Source of the DNA: Bradyrhizobium centrolobii
GTDB taxonomy: Bacteria > Pseudomonadota > Alphaproteobacteria > Rhizobiales > Xanthobacteraceae
Length of the DNA stretch: 64,000 nt
Assembly: GCF_001641635.1 (NCBI RefSeq)
Contig: NZ_LUUB01000078.1
Coordinates: forward strand, 118,138 to 182,137
Reading direction: 5' to 3'
The position numbers and the translations under genes are program-made. Of this stretch, positions 1 through 8,913 are shown one piece after another (within the stretch, counting starts at the first letter, position 1; each line of letters opens with the position of its first letter). The notes beneath the pieces are model-generated. The model did not search any database. It saw nothing but the letters and a program-made list of their open reading frames with translations, and had not been told where the DNA came from.

Positions 1-516
1 GCGGGGCGCTCGGCGATCCGCGAGATGGCGCGGCAGATCCTCGCCATCGACGCGATGACGACGGACGACTGTACCTTCTCGGTCGGCGTCGTGCATGGCG
101 GACAATGGGTCAACTGCGTGGCCACGACCGCCACAGGCGAAGCGCTCTCCATGGCCAAACGCCAGGCCGATCTCGACCGCGGCGTCGAGAGGATGCTGGC
201 GCTGTCGGGCACAACCAATGATGTCACCTTCAAGGTGACGCGCGGCGTAACGCGGCCGGTGTGGGAACCGGATGCCGGCACCATGGCGCTCTATGAAAAG
301 GCGCGCGGCATCGCCAAGGCACTCGGCGCCGAACTGCCGCATGCGAGCGCCGGCGGCGGCTCCGACGGCAACTTCACGGGTGCGATGGGAATACCGACGC
401 TCGACGGCCTAGGCGTGCGTGGTGCCAACGGCCACACGCTCGAAGAGTATATCGAGGTCGACAGCCTGGTCGAACGTGGCCGCCTGATGGCCGGGTTGCT
501 GGCGACGCTGGAGTGA
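1..516 (+). CDS. M20 family metallopeptidase (glutamate carboxypeptidase-like), C-terminal part
   Basis: The reading frame is open from base 1 and ends at TGA 514-516, so only the last 171 residues are present. The segment GGGSDGNFTG (about residues 118-127) followed by GVRGANGHTLEEYIEVDSL near the end is typical of the carboxypeptidase G2 branch of M20 di-zinc peptidases, where the late catalytic-domain histidine (the H of NGH) binds metal. The earlier part is the dimerisation lid domain. These enzymes remove C-terminal amino acids, often glutamate, from peptides or N-acyl amino acids. Its position upstream of a dipeptide-type ABC transporter and two more hydrolases suggests a shared peptide or amide catabolic role. 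The N-terminal metal ligands lie outside the window, so substrate cannot be judged. Confidence 0.85.
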   Translation, partial: AGRSAIREMARQILAIDAMTTDDCTFSVGVVHGGQWVNCVATTATGEALSMAKRQADLDRGVERMLALSGTTNDVTFKVTRGVTRPVWEPDAGTMALYEKARGIAKALGAELPHASAGGGSDGNFTGAMGIPTLDGLGVRGANGHTLEEYIEVDSLVERGRLMAGLLATLE

Positions 517-524
517 TTTCGGGC

Positions 525-567
525 CGTCATTCCGGGATGGTCCGAAGCACCAGATCCGGAATAACGG
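525..567. repeat. Single degenerate arm of the GTCATTCCGGG palindromic repeat (family A)
   Basis: Begins CGTCATTCCGGG and closes with CCGGAATAACG, forming one imperfect hairpin just after the M20 stop codon. It resembles one arm of the paired repeats found elsewhere in the window but lacks the second arm. Confidence 0.6.
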
Positions 568-617
568 AGAGAGCCCCTCAAAACCGACTAGCCGCACTGC
601 AAAACCTGTGGCCCCAA

Positions 618-633
618 TGGCACAGGAATTGCT
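618..633 (+). promoter_or_regulatory. Candidate sigma-54 (RpoN) -24/-12 promoter
   Basis: TGGCACAGGAATTGCT matches the RpoN consensus TGGCACG-N4-TTGCW with the required GG-N10-GC spacing; only the base after TGGCAC differs. Transcription would start near 645, about 58 nt before the TTG start of the first permease gene, in a 186-nt gene-free interval. Known biology: RpoN with NtrC commonly drives nitrogen-scavenging transporters. No convincing enhancer-binding site is visible upstream. Confidence 0.55.
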
Positions 634-702
634 GAAATGTTAGGCTGATGGCACCCTGCCGAAAGTGACGCCACGGTTTGTCTCTAACCTGACGGATCCA
701 AC

Positions 703-1644
703 TTGCTCGGATATCTCGTTCGCCGAATTTTCGCAGCCGTGCCCGTGATGGGCGTGGTGGCGCTGTTCGTCTTCCTCCTGCTCCGCCTCACCCCCGGCGA
801 TCCCGCCGCAATCCTCGCCGGCGACAATGCGACGCCGGAACGGTTGGAGCGCATCCGCACCTCGCTCGGCCTCAACGAGCCCCTGATCGTCCAGTTCATC
901 ACCTGGGTGAACAAGCTCCTGCACGGCGACCTCGGAACATCCCTCATCTCGAACCTGCCGGTCATGAAGATGATCGGCCAGCGCGTCGAGCCGTCGATCT
1001 CCATCGCCCTGTCGACCATCATCCTCGCTGTCGTGGTCGCCGTTCCCTTGGGCGTGATCGCGGCCTGGAAGCACGGCACCTGGATCGACCGCTTCGTGAT
1101 GGGGCTCTCCGTGCTCGGCTTCTCCGTGCCGGTGTTCGTCGTCGGCTATATCCTGATCGAGATCTTCGCCATCGACCTCCGCTGGGTGCCGGTGCAGGGC
1201 TTCAAAAGCATCAGCGCCGGCTTCGGACCGTTCTTCGAACGCATCATCCTGCCGACCTGCGCGCTATCCTTCATCTATATCGCGCTGATCGCGCGCATGA
1301 CGCGCGCGGCCATGCTCGACGTGCTCGGCGAGGATTACGTGCGAACCGCGCGCGCAAAGGGCATCAGCGAAGTCGCGGTGATGATGCGGCACGCCTTGCG
1401 CAACGCCGCTGTCCCCGTGATCACGGTGATCGGCACCGGCTTTGCGCTTCTGATCTCCGGCGTCGTCGTCACCGAGAGCGTGTTCAACATCCCCGGCATC
1501 GGCCGCCTCACCGTGGACGCGGTGCTGGCGCGCGACTACCCGGTGATCCAGGCGATGATCCTGCTGACGTCGCTGATCTACGTCGTCGTCAATCTCCTGA
1601 TCGACGTCGCCTACACCCTGCTCGATCCGCGTATCAGGTACTGA
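703..1644 (+). CDS. ABC transporter permease, DppB/OppB type
   Basis: A 313-residue integral membrane protein of peptide/nickel-type ABC importers. The N-terminus (LGYLVRRIFAAVPVMGVVALFVF) is the classic first helix of this family, followed by the periplasmic RLTPGDPA segment and five further helices. The cytoplasmic coupling loop EDYVRTARAKGISEVAVMMRHALRN (about residues 207-231) is the EAA motif that docks on the ATPase. The start is TTG at 703; no in-frame ATG lies nearby upstream. It is followed 23 nt later by the partner permease, so the two are surely co-transcribed. The periplasmic binding protein is not in the window and probably lies upstream of the M20 gene. Substrate is inferred to be peptides or amides from the neighbours. 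Confidence 0.9.
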   Translation: MLGYLVRRIFAAVPVMGVVALFVFLLLRLTPGDPAAILAGDNATPERLERIRTSLGLNEPLIVQFITWVNKLLHGDLGTSLISNLPVMKMIGQRVEPSISIALSTIILAVVVAVPLGVIAAWKHGTWIDRFVMGLSVLGFSVPVFVVGYILIEIFAIDLRWVPVQGFKSISAGFGPFFERIILPTCALSFIYIALIARMTRAAMLDVLGEDYVRTARAKGISEVAVMMRHALRNAAVPVITVIGTGFALLISGVVVTESVFNIPGIGRLTVDAVLARDYPVIQAMILLTSLIYVVVNLLIDVAYTLLDPRIRY

Positions 1645-1667
1645 GGCAAGGATAAACAAGGTCAAGA

Positions 1668-2555
1668 ATGTCGATCGATAGCCTTCCCCAGTCGTCTATT
1701 CCGATCACGTCGCCGCTGCGGCCGCGCTTCGGGTTCCTCACGTCTACGCCGATCATTGCGGCAGCGACGGTCTGCCTCGCGCTGATCGTGATGATCTCGA
1801 TTCTCGCGCCGCTGATCGCTCCGCATGACCCGATCCAGCTCGCGCCGTCGCAGCGGCTGAAGCCAGCCTCCGCGCAATTCCTGCTCGGCACCGACGCCTA
1901 TGGCCGTGACCTGCTCTCGCGCGTCATCTATGGCGGTCGCGTCTCGCTGCTGATCGGGATCGGCTCGGCGATCCTGTCGATCGTCATCGGGCTTGCGATC
2001 GGCCTCGTCTCCGGCTTCTTCAAGCTGGTCGATTCCGTGATGATGCGCATCATGGACGGCCTGATGGCGATGCCGAGCATCCTGCTCGCGATCGCCGTGG
2101 TGTCGCTGTCCGGCGCCAGCATCTGGACCGTGCTGGTGGCGATCACCATCCCCGAGATCCCGCGCGTGGCCCGCCTCGTGCGCTCGGTCGTCCTGTCCGC
2201 GCGTGAAGAGCCCTATGTGGAAGCTGCGATCTCGGTCGGCTCGTCGCTGCCGAAGATCATGTGGCGCCACCTGATGCCGAACACGATCGCGCCGCTGATC
2301 GTCCAGGGCACCTATGTCTGCGCGTCCGCGATCCTGACCGAGGCCATCCTCTCCTTCCTAGGCGCCGGCATCTCGCCGGAGACGCCGACCTGGGGCAACA
2401 TCATGGCCGAGGGCCGCCAGTACTTCCAGCTCAAGCCCACGCTGATCTTCTGGCCGGGCCTCCTGCTCTCGATCGCGATCCTCAGCATCAACCTGATCGG
2501 CGACGCCGCCCGCGACGCGCTCGATCCGCGCATGAAGCAGCGGGAGGCGAAGTGA
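1668..2555 (+). CDS. ABC transporter permease, DppC/OppC type
   Basis: A 295-residue partner permease. After a short cytoplasmic tail comes one helix (about residues 27-50), the LIAPHDPIQLAPSQRLKPAS periplasmic stretch with the family hallmark FLLGTDAYGRDLLSRVIYGGRVSL, then five helices. The EAA coupling loop is around EEPYVEAAISVGSSLPKIMWRHLMPN. It ends DALDPRMKQRE, the conserved C-terminus of DppC proteins. It pairs with the preceding DppB-type permease to form the membrane channel of a peptide-class importer, energised by the two-domain ATPase encoded next. A family-A repeat separates it from that ATPase gene. Confidence 0.92.
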   Translation: MSIDSLPQSSIPITSPLRPRFGFLTSTPIIAAATVCLALIVMISILAPLIAPHDPIQLAPSQRLKPASAQFLLGTDAYGRDLLSRVIYGGRVSLLIGIGSAILSIVIGLAIGLVSGFFKLVDSVMMRIMDGLMAMPSILLAIAVVSLSGASIWTVLVAITIPEIPRVARLVRSVVLSAREEPYVEAAISVGSSLPKIMWRHLMPNTIAPLIVQGTYVCASAILTEAILSFLGAGISPETPTWGNIMAEGRQYFQLKPTLIFWPGLLLSIAILSINLIGDAARDALDPRMKQREAK

Positions 2556-2568
2556 AACGAGTGATCGT

Positions 2569-2693
2569 GTCATTCCAGGGCGCGCCTCTTGGCGCGAGCC
2601 CGGAATCCATTTCACCACCCGTACTGCGACCCGATGGATTCCGGGCTCGCGCTCCGCGCGCCCCCATTGCGCACTCGCGTAATGTGGAATGAC
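2569..2693. repeat. Family A paired inverted repeat (REPIN-like)
   Basis: Left arm starts GTCATTCCAGGGCGCG and ends GGAATCCAT; the right arm starts ATGGATTCCGGGCTCGCG and ends GGAATGAC. The 23-nt centre begins TTCACC and ends CGACCCG, as in other copies. The right arm carries a degenerate insertion near 2670-2687. It lies between two genes of one operon, so it is probably transcribed and folds in the mRNA. Confidence 0.85.
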
Positions 2694-2705
2694 GAGAGAG
2701 CTTGC

Positions 2706-4355
2706 ATGACCAACACCGTCCTCGACATCAACAATCTCGTCGTCGCCGTCGGCAAGAAGCCGAACGGGCAAAAGATCATCGACGGCATCTCGATCCAGGT
2801 CCGCGAGCGCGAGACGCTGTGCCTCGTCGGCGAGAGCGGCTCGGGCAAGTCGGTGACCTCGCTGACCGTGATGGGCCTGTTGCAGAAGGGCTCGCTGGGT
2901 CCGACCGGAGGCAGCGTCAAGCTCGTCGGCGAGGAACTGCTCACCGCGACCGACCGTCGCCTGCGACAGCTGCGCGCGACGCAGATGGCGATGATCTTCC
3001 AGGAGCCGATGACCGCGCTCAACCCGGTCGTTCCGGTCGGCCGCCAGATCGACGAGGTGCTGCGCGCCCATACCGATCTCGACGCCAGGGCGCGGCGCAA
3101 GCGCATCCTCGACATGATGGAGCAAGTTCGCCTGCCGCAGGTCGAGCGCATCTTCGCCTCCTACCCGCACCGCCTTTCCGGCGGCCAGCGCCAACGCATC
3201 ATGATCGCGATGGCGCTGGTGCTGGAGCCGAAGCTCCTCATTGCGGATGAGCCGACCACCGCGCTCGATGTCACCACGCAGAAGCAGATCCTCACCCTGA
3301 TCCGCGACCTCCAGCGTGATCACGGCACCGCCGTGCTGTTCATCACCCACGACATGGGCGTGGTGGCCGAAATCGCCGATCGCGTCGCGGTGATGCGGCA
3401 GGGCCGGCTGGTCGAGACCGGCCCACTCGACTCCATCCTGCGCAATCCGACCATGGAGTACACCCGCAACCTGCTCGCCTCGGTGCCGAGCCTGGTGCCG
3501 CGGCCGGCGCGCGAGGAGACCAAGGAACCGGTCGTGCTGGAGGCCAATGACCTCGGCAAGGTCTATCGCGAACGCTCGTTCTTCGGCAAAGGCCGCGAGG
3601 TCGTCGCCGCCGACAGGGTCACCCTCACGCTGCGCAAGGGCCGCACGCTCGGCATCGTCGGCGAGAGTGGCTCGGGCAAATCGACGGTGGCGCGCTGCAT
3701 CGTCCGCCTGATCGATCCGACCTCCGGCGGCGTTCGGCTTGCCGGCCGCGAGATCTCCGACCTGTCGCGGCGGCTGTTGCAGCCGCACCGGCAGAAGATC
3801 CAGATCGTGTTCCAGGATCCGTACCGCTCGCTCAATCCACGCGTCACCGTCGGCGAGAGCATCGCGGAAGGCCCGATCAACTATGGCGTGTCACGCAACG
3901 ATGCGCTGAAGCGCGCCCGCGAGTTGCTCGAGCTGGTCGGCCTGCCGGCCGACGCGGTGTCTCGCTATCCGCATCAGTTCTCCGGCGGCCAGCGCCAGCG
4001 TATCGCGATTGCCCGCGCGCTTGCGCTCGATCCCGACGTGCTGGTCGCGGACGAAGCGGTCTCCGCGCTTGACGTCTCCGTGCAGGCGCAGGTGCTGGAA
4101 CTGCTCGACGAGATCCAGAAGCGCCTCGGCATCGCGATCCTCTTCATCACCCACGATCTGCGCGTCGCCGCCCAAATCTGCGACGAGGTCGTGGTGATGC
4201 AACACGGCCGCGTCGTCGAACAGGGACCGGCGGGCGAGGTGCTGATGCATCCCAGGGAGGCCTACACCAAGTCGCTGCTGGATGCGGCGCCGGGGCGTGG
4301 CTGGGATTTTGCCAATTTCCGCCCCGTGGCAGACGGCGTGGCGGCGAGCGCGTAG
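2706..4355 (+). CDS. ABC transporter ATP-binding protein with two fused nucleotide-binding domains (DppD-DppF type)
   Basis: A 549-residue ATPase with two complete NBDs, a fusion common in rhizobial peptide importers. First domain: Walker A GESGSGKS at residues 42-49, LSGGQRQR signature, Walker B LLIADEPTTALD. Second domain: a second GESGSGKST, FSGGQRQRIAIARAL and VLVADEAVSALD. Each domain ends in the oligopeptide-transporter tail with HPREAYTKSLL-type sequence. The ATG at 2706 is chosen because the longer in-frame extension (from 2589) runs only through the family-A repeat. It powers the two permeases just upstream. The fusion makes a separate second ATPase gene unnecessary. Confidence 0.93.
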   Translation: MTNTVLDINNLVVAVGKKPNGQKIIDGISIQVRERETLCLVGESGSGKSVTSLTVMGLLQKGSLGPTGGSVKLVGEELLTATDRRLRQLRATQMAMIFQEPMTALNPVVPVGRQIDEVLRAHTDLDARARRKRILDMMEQVRLPQVERIFASYPHRLSGGQRQRIMIAMALVLEPKLLIADEPTTALDVTTQKQILTLIRDLQRDHGTAVLFITHDMGVVAEIADRVAVMRQGRLVETGPLDSILRNPTMEYTRNLLASVPSLVPRPAREETKEPVVLEANDLGKVYRERSFFGKGREVVAADRVTLTLRKGRTLGIVGESGSGKSTVARCIVRLIDPTSGGVRLAGREISDLSRRLLQPHRQKIQIVFQDPYRSLNPRVTVGESIAEGPINYGVSRNDALKRARELLELVGLPADAVSRYPHQFSGGQRQRIAIARALALDPDVLVADEAVSALDVSVQAQVLELLDEIQKRLGIAILFITHDLRVAAQICDEVVVMQHGRVVEQGPAGEVLMHPREAYTKSLLDAAPGRGWDFANFRPVADGVAASA

Positions 4356-4367
4356 CTCACTCTTCGC

Positions 4368-4477
4368 CGTCATTCCGGGGCATCGCGAAGCGATGAGCCC
4401 GGAATCCATCGGACCACGGACTCTGTTGCGCAATGGATTCCGGGCTCGCGCCCAAGTGGGCGCGCCCCGGAATGACG
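4368..4477. repeat. Family A paired inverted repeat (REPIN-like)
   Basis: Left arm CGTCATTCCGGGGCATCG to GGAATCCAT, 23-nt centre, right arm ATGGATTCCGGGCTCGCG to GGAATGACG. The 443-nt interval 4356-4798 holds this copy, a second repeat of another family and about 160 nt of leader sequence, with no gene I can support. Confidence 0.88.
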
Positions 4478-4510
4478 AAAGAGAGTGTGGAAAGCACTCT
4501 GCCCCCACAT

Positions 4511-4639
4511 TGTCGTCCCGGCGAAGGCCGGGACCCATACCGCGAAATCTATCGATCGCGCTTGATGCCAGTCCCAAACTTCTAGCCTTCGCCAAACTTC
4601 TTCCTGGGGTTATGGATCCCGGCCTTCGCCCGGACGACA
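4511..4639. repeat. Family F inverted repeat (TGTCGTCCCGGCGAAGG arms)
   Basis: The left arm TGTCGTCCCGGCGAAGGCC and following GGGACCCATA is answered on the right by TATGGATCCCGGCCTTCGCC and CGGACGACA. The centre is about 71 nt. It is a separate palindromic family from the adjacent family-A repeat, though built on the same plan: each arm is itself a small hairpin. Confidence 0.7.
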
Positions 4640-4798
4640 CCGAGGATGTGGCGGGTTGCTACGCTTGCAACGCGCACAGTGTGCCGCAGCATTCCCAAAA
4701 CAGCTTGACCCCATGCGCTTTCGAATTGCTTCCCACCTTGCTCTCGCCGCAAGGCCAAGGCTAACGTCGCGCACTTTCAATCGCTTTGGACTGAGTTG

Positions 4799-6304
4799 AT
4801 GACCCGTATCGCCGTCGGCGGCTTCCTGCACGAGACCAACACCTTCGCGCCGACCAAGGCGACGTTCGCGGACTTCCAGCACGGCGGCGGCTGGCCGGCG
4901 ATGACCGAAGGCGCCGACGTGCTCAAGGTGATGCGCCGCATCAATGTCGGGCTCGCCGGCTTCGTCGAGAGCGCCGAAGCCAACGGATGGGAACTCATTC
5001 CGACGATCGCCTGCGGCGCGAGCCCGTCGGCGCACGTCACCAAGGATGCCTTCGAGCGCATCGTGAAGGTGATGGTTGACGGGATCAAAGCGGCCGGCCC
5101 GCTCGACGCCGTCTATCTCGACCTGCACGGCGCCATGGTCACCGAGCATCTCGACGACGGCGAAGGCGAGATTCTGGCGCGCGTGCGCCGCGTCATCGGC
5201 AAGGATGTTCCGCTCGTTGCGAGCCTTGACCTGCACGCCAACGTCACGCCGGAGATGGTCGAGCATGCGGACGCGCTGATCGCCTACCGCACCTATCCGC
5301 ATGTCGACATGGCCGAAACGGGCCGCGCCTCCGCAAGACATCTCGCGCTGCTCCTGAAGACGAAGCGGCGCTTCGAAAAGGCGTTCCGGCAATTGCCGTT
5401 CCTGATCCCGATCAGCTGGCAGTGCACCAACGATCAGCCCACCAAGGGCATCTACGACAAGCTCGCCGCGCTCGAAAGCGACGCAGTTCCCACGCTGTCG
5501 TTTGCACCGGGCTTCCCCGCCGCCGACTTCCGCGATTGCGGGCCGAGCGTATTCGCCTATGGCGCGACGCAAGCAGACGCCGATCGCGCGGCCGACGCGA
5601 TCGTCAAGCTGATCGAAGGCCAAGAGGACGATTTCGACGGCAAGATCTATGCGCCCGATGAAGGCGTGCGCCACGCCATGGAACTCGCGAAGGGAACGAG
5701 CAAGCCGATCATCATCGCCGACACCCAGGACAATCCCGGCGCCGGCGGCGATTCCGACACCACCGGCATGCTGCGCGCGCTGGTGCGCAACAACGCGAGC
5801 GCCGCAACCGGCGTGATCTATGATCCGGAGTCGGCCAAGGCCGCGCATGCGGCCGGTGCTGGCGCGACCGTGACGTTGTCGCTCGGCGGCAAGTCCGGCA
5901 TTCCCGGCGACGAACCCTATCGCGAGACCTTCGTCGTCGAAAAGCTGTCCGACGGACGCTTCATCGCGCCCGGCCCCTACTATGGCGGCCGCGAGATGGA
6001 GATGGGTCCCTCCGCTTGCCTCCGCATCGGCGACGTCCGCGTGGTCGTGAGCTCGCACAAGGCCCAGCTCGCCGACCAGGCGATGTACCGCTATGTCGGC
6101 ATCGAGCCGACCGAGCAGGCCATTCTTGTCAACAAGAGCTCGGTGCACTTCCGCGCCGATTTCGAACCGATCGCGGCCAAGCTCTTGATCTGCGCCGCGC
6201 CCGGCGCGATGCCGGCGGACACGGCCTCCCTGCCCTGGACGAAGCTGCGCGCAGGCATCCGCATCAAGCCGAACGGCCCCGTTTTCACGCCCCCTTCACG
6301 CTAA
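4799..6304 (+). CDS. M81 family metallopeptidase (MlrC / DUF1485-DUF1486 type)
   Basis: A 501-residue protein that opens with MTRIAVGGFLHETNTFAPTK, the hallmark of the M81 family; the HETNTF histidine and the later DLHGAM and DLHAN histidines are the expected zinc ligands. The N-terminal domain covers about residues 1-290 and the C-terminal domain about 300-490. Characterised MlrC cleaves linearised microcystin and other small peptides; most family members have no known substrate. ATG 4799 is preferred over the in-frame TTG just before it because every motif-bearing residue follows it. It is followed 13 nt later by an M20 amidohydrolase, and with the transporter this suggests import and breakdown of peptides or N-acyl amino acids. 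Confidence 0.88.
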   Translation: MTRIAVGGFLHETNTFAPTKATFADFQHGGGWPAMTEGADVLKVMRRINVGLAGFVESAEANGWELIPTIACGASPSAHVTKDAFERIVKVMVDGIKAAGPLDAVYLDLHGAMVTEHLDDGEGEILARVRRVIGKDVPLVASLDLHANVTPEMVEHADALIAYRTYPHVDMAETGRASARHLALLLKTKRRFEKAFRQLPFLIPISWQCTNDQPTKGIYDKLAALESDAVPTLSFAPGFPAADFRDCGPSVFAYGATQADADRAADAIVKLIEGQEDDFDGKIYAPDEGVRHAMELAKGTSKPIIIADTQDNPGAGGDSDTTGMLRALVRNNASAATGVIYDPESAKAAHAAGAGATVTLSLGGKSGIPGDEPYRETFVVEKLSDGRFIAPGPYYGGREMEMGPSACLRIGDVRVVVSSHKAQLADQAMYRYVGIEPTEQAILVNKSSVHFRADFEPIAAKLLICAAPGAMPADTASLPWTKLRAGIRIKPNGPVFTPPSR

Positions 6305-6317
6305 CCGGACAGGACAC

Positions 6318-7490
6318 ATGCCCACGATCGACCGTATCGACGGCTATGCCGACGAACTCACCGCCATTCGCCGCGACCTGCATGCTCATCCCGAGATCGG
6401 CTTCGAGGAAGTGCGCACCTCCGGCATCGTCGCCGACAAGCTAAAGAGCTGGGGCATCGAGGTGCATCGCGGTCTCGGTGGCACCGGCGTGATCGGCGTC
6501 ATTAAGGGCAAGGGCTCGAGCGGCAAGCGCATCGGCCTTCGCGCCGACATGGATGCGCTGCCGATGGAAGAGAACACCAATCTGAAATGGCGCTCGACCA
6601 TTCCCGGCCGCTTCCACGGCTGCGGCCATGACGGCCATACCACCATGCTGCTCGGCACCGCGCGCTACCTCGCCGAGACCAGGAACTTTGACGGCACCGT
6701 GCACCTGATCTTCCAGCCGGCCGAGGAAGGCCTCGGCGGCGCCCGCGCGATGATCAAGGACGGGCTGTTCGAGAAGTTCCCGTGCGACGAGCTCTACGGT
6801 CTGCACAACGCGCCAGATCTCAATCACGGCGAGATCGCGATCCTGCCAGGACCGGCGATGGCCGGCGCCGACTTCTTCGACCTCCGCATCAACGGCTATG
6901 GCGCGCATGGCGCGATGCCGGAGCGCTCCAAGGACGCGGTAGTGATCGCGACCACGCTGGCGCAGGCCATCCAGACCATCGTCAGCCGCAATGTCGAGCC
7001 GCTCCAGGCCGCCGTGGTGTCCATCACCCAGATCCATGCGGGCTCGGCCTATAACGTCATCCCCGGCGAAGCGCATCTCTGCGGCACCGTTCGCGCCTTC
7101 TCCGACGAGGTCCGCGCGCTGATCCGCGAACGCATGCGCGCGATCTGCGCCGGCGTAGCAAGCGCCTTCCAGGTCGAGATCGAGGCTGACATCCGCGACA
7201 CTTTTGGTGTGCTGGTCAACCAGGTCGAGCAGTCCAAGGTGGTCGAGGAGGTCGCGCGCACCGTCGTCGATCCCGCCAAGGTGATCACCCGCACCCAGCC
7301 GAAGATGGGCAGCGAGGATTTTGCCGACATGCTGCAAACCATCCCCGGCGCCTATTTCTGGGTCGGCCACGACGGCTCGGTGCCCGTGCACAATCCCGGC
7401 TATGTGCTTGACGACAAGATCCTGCCGATCGGCGCCAGCATGTTCGCCCGCATCATCGAGACGCGCATGCCGGCAGGTGCCCATGCATAA
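6318..7490 (+). CDS. M20 family aminoacylase/amidohydrolase (hippurate hydrolase-like)
   Basis: A 390-residue M20D-type hydrolase. Metal and catalytic motifs run in order: RADMDALPMEE, HGCGHDGHTTMLLGTARYLAE, QPAEEGLGGARAMI with the catalytic glutamate pair, GLHNAP, GAHGAMPERSKDAV in the lid domain, YNVIPGEAHLCGTVR, and MGSEDFA with the last ligand region. Enzymes of this type hydrolyse N-acyl amino acids, hippurate or IAA conjugates to free amino acid plus acid. AGGAC lies 4 nt before ATG 6318. Its last 8 nt overlap the start of the amidase gene, so translation is probably coupled. Whether the substrate is an acyl amino acid or a dipeptide is not visible. Confidence 0.92.
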   Translation: MPTIDRIDGYADELTAIRRDLHAHPEIGFEEVRTSGIVADKLKSWGIEVHRGLGGTGVIGVIKGKGSSGKRIGLRADMDALPMEENTNLKWRSTIPGRFHGCGHDGHTTMLLGTARYLAETRNFDGTVHLIFQPAEEGLGGARAMIKDGLFEKFPCDELYGLHNAPDLNHGEIAILPGPAMAGADFFDLRINGYGAHGAMPERSKDAVVIATTLAQAIQTIVSRNVEPLQAAVVSITQIHAGSAYNVIPGEAHLCGTVRAFSDEVRALIRERMRAICAGVASAFQVEIEADIRDTFGVLVNQVEQSKVVEEVARTVVDPAKVITRTQPKMGSEDFADMLQTIPGAYFWVGHDGSVPVHNPGYVLDDKILPIGASMFARIIETRMPAGAHA

Positions 7491-8904
7491 AAAAAGCGTC
7501 GAAGAGGCGGTCACCTCGCTGCACGATCTCTCCGCGGTCGACCTGATCGCGGGCTATCGCGCAAAGCAGTTCTCGCCGAGCGAGGTGCTGGAGGACGTGC
7601 TCGAGCACGTTGCCGCGTGGGAGCCGCACCTCAAGGCGCTCTATGCCTTCGATCCCGACAGCGCACGCGAGGCCGCAAAGGCCTCGACCGCGCGCTGGTC
7701 CGGCGGCGAGCCGTCCGGCCCGCTCGACGGCGTACCGGTGACGATCAAGGACAACATCGCAACCAAGGGCGTGCCGGTGCCGCTGGGTGCTGCGAGCGTG
7801 AAGCTCGCGCCGGCAGAGAAGGATGCGCCGCCCGCAGCACGGCTGCGCGAGGCCGGCGCGGTCATCTTCGCCAAGACCACCATGCCCGATTACGGCATGC
7901 TGTCCTCGGGGCTCTCCAGCTTCCATGCACTCGCGCGCAATCCCTGGGACCTCTCCAAGAATCCCGGCGGCTCCAGCGCCGGCGCGGGAGCTGCCGCCGC
8001 GGCCGGCTATGGTCCCCTGCATCTCGGCACCGACATCGGAGGCTCGGTGCGCCTGCCCGCAGGCTGGTGCGGCCTCGTCGGGTTGAAGCCAAGCTTTGGC
8101 CGCGTGCCGATCGATCCGCCCTATGTCGGCCGCGTTGCCGGCCCCATGACCCGCACCGTCGACGATTGCGCGCTGATGATGAGCGTGATCGCCAAGCCCG
8201 ACCGGCGCGACGGCATGAGCCTGCCGGCCGAGCCCCTCAACTGGAAGACGCTGGACAAGTCGCCGCGCAAGCTGCGCATCGGCCTGATGCTCGATCTCGG
8301 CGTCGGGCTGGCGCTGGAGAAGCCGGTCCGCGAGGTCGCGGTGAAGGCGGCCAAGGCGTTCGAATCCGCCGGCGCCGTCGTCACCGAGGTCGATGGCATC
8401 CTCACGCGCGAGATGCTCGATGGCCTCGACAATTTCTGGCGCGCGCGGATGTGGGACGATCTGTCGAAGCTTACGCCGGCCGAGCAGGCCAGGGTGCTGC
8501 CCTATATCTTCAAGTGGGGCGAGTCCGGCGCAAAGCTGTCGGGCGTCGACGTGATCCGCGGCTTCAACCAGACCATGGCGATCCGCGCCGCCGCCGCAAA
8601 GCTGTTCTGCGAGCTCGACTACGTGATCTCGCCGACCGCGCCAAACGTGAACTATCCGGCCGGACTCCCCTCGCCGACCAACGATCCCATGAAGCCGTTC
8701 GAGCACATCTGCTATACCGTGCCGTGGAATATGTCGGAGAACCCTGCCGTCTCCATCAACGGCGGCTTCGATGCCAAAGGTTTTCCCATCGGCGTACAGA
8801 TCGTCGGCCGCCGCTTCGACGATATCGGCGTGCTCGGCATGGCCAAGGCGTTCGAGGGCCTGCGGGGCGCGCAGCGGCCCTGGCCGAGCCCGCCGGCGAA
8901 ATAA
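7483..8904 (+). CDS. Amidase (amidase-signature family)
   Basis: A 473-residue amidase-signature enzyme. The Ser-cisSer-Lys triad is intact: Lys89 in TIKDN, the GGSSAG serines at 164-165 and the nucleophile Ser188 in GTDIGGSVRLP. It hydrolyses carboxamides to acid and ammonia. The start ATG 7483 lies inside the last codons of the M20 gene and begins MHKKSVEEAV; the longer in-frame opening is shadow sequence of the upstream gene. As last gene of the block it would liberate ammonium from amides. It is followed by a family-A repeat that may end the transcript. Confidence 0.92.
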   Translation: MHKKSVEEAVTSLHDLSAVDLIAGYRAKQFSPSEVLEDVLEHVAAWEPHLKALYAFDPDSAREAAKASTARWSGGEPSGPLDGVPVTIKDNIATKGVPVPLGAASVKLAPAEKDAPPAARLREAGAVIFAKTTMPDYGMLSSGLSSFHALARNPWDLSKNPGGSSAGAGAAAAAGYGPLHLGTDIGGSVRLPAGWCGLVGLKPSFGRVPIDPPYVGRVAGPMTRTVDDCALMMSVIAKPDRRDGMSLPAEPLNWKTLDKSPRKLRIGLMLDLGVGLALEKPVREVAVKAAKAFESAGAVVTEVDGILTREMLDGLDNFWRARMWDDLSKLTPAEQARVLPYIFKWGESGAKLSGVDVIRGFNQTMAIRAAAAKLFCELDYVISPTAPNVNYPAGLPSPTNDPMKPFEHICYTVPWNMSENPAVSINGGFDAKGFPIGVQIVGRRFDDIGVLGMAKAFEGLRGAQRPWPSPPAK

Positions 8905-8913
8905 CCGTACTTC

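Noticed and set aside
2589..2705. Upstream extension of the two-NBD ATPase gene
   Set aside because: The extra codons lie entirely in a family-A repeat; ATG 2706 starts the conserved protein.
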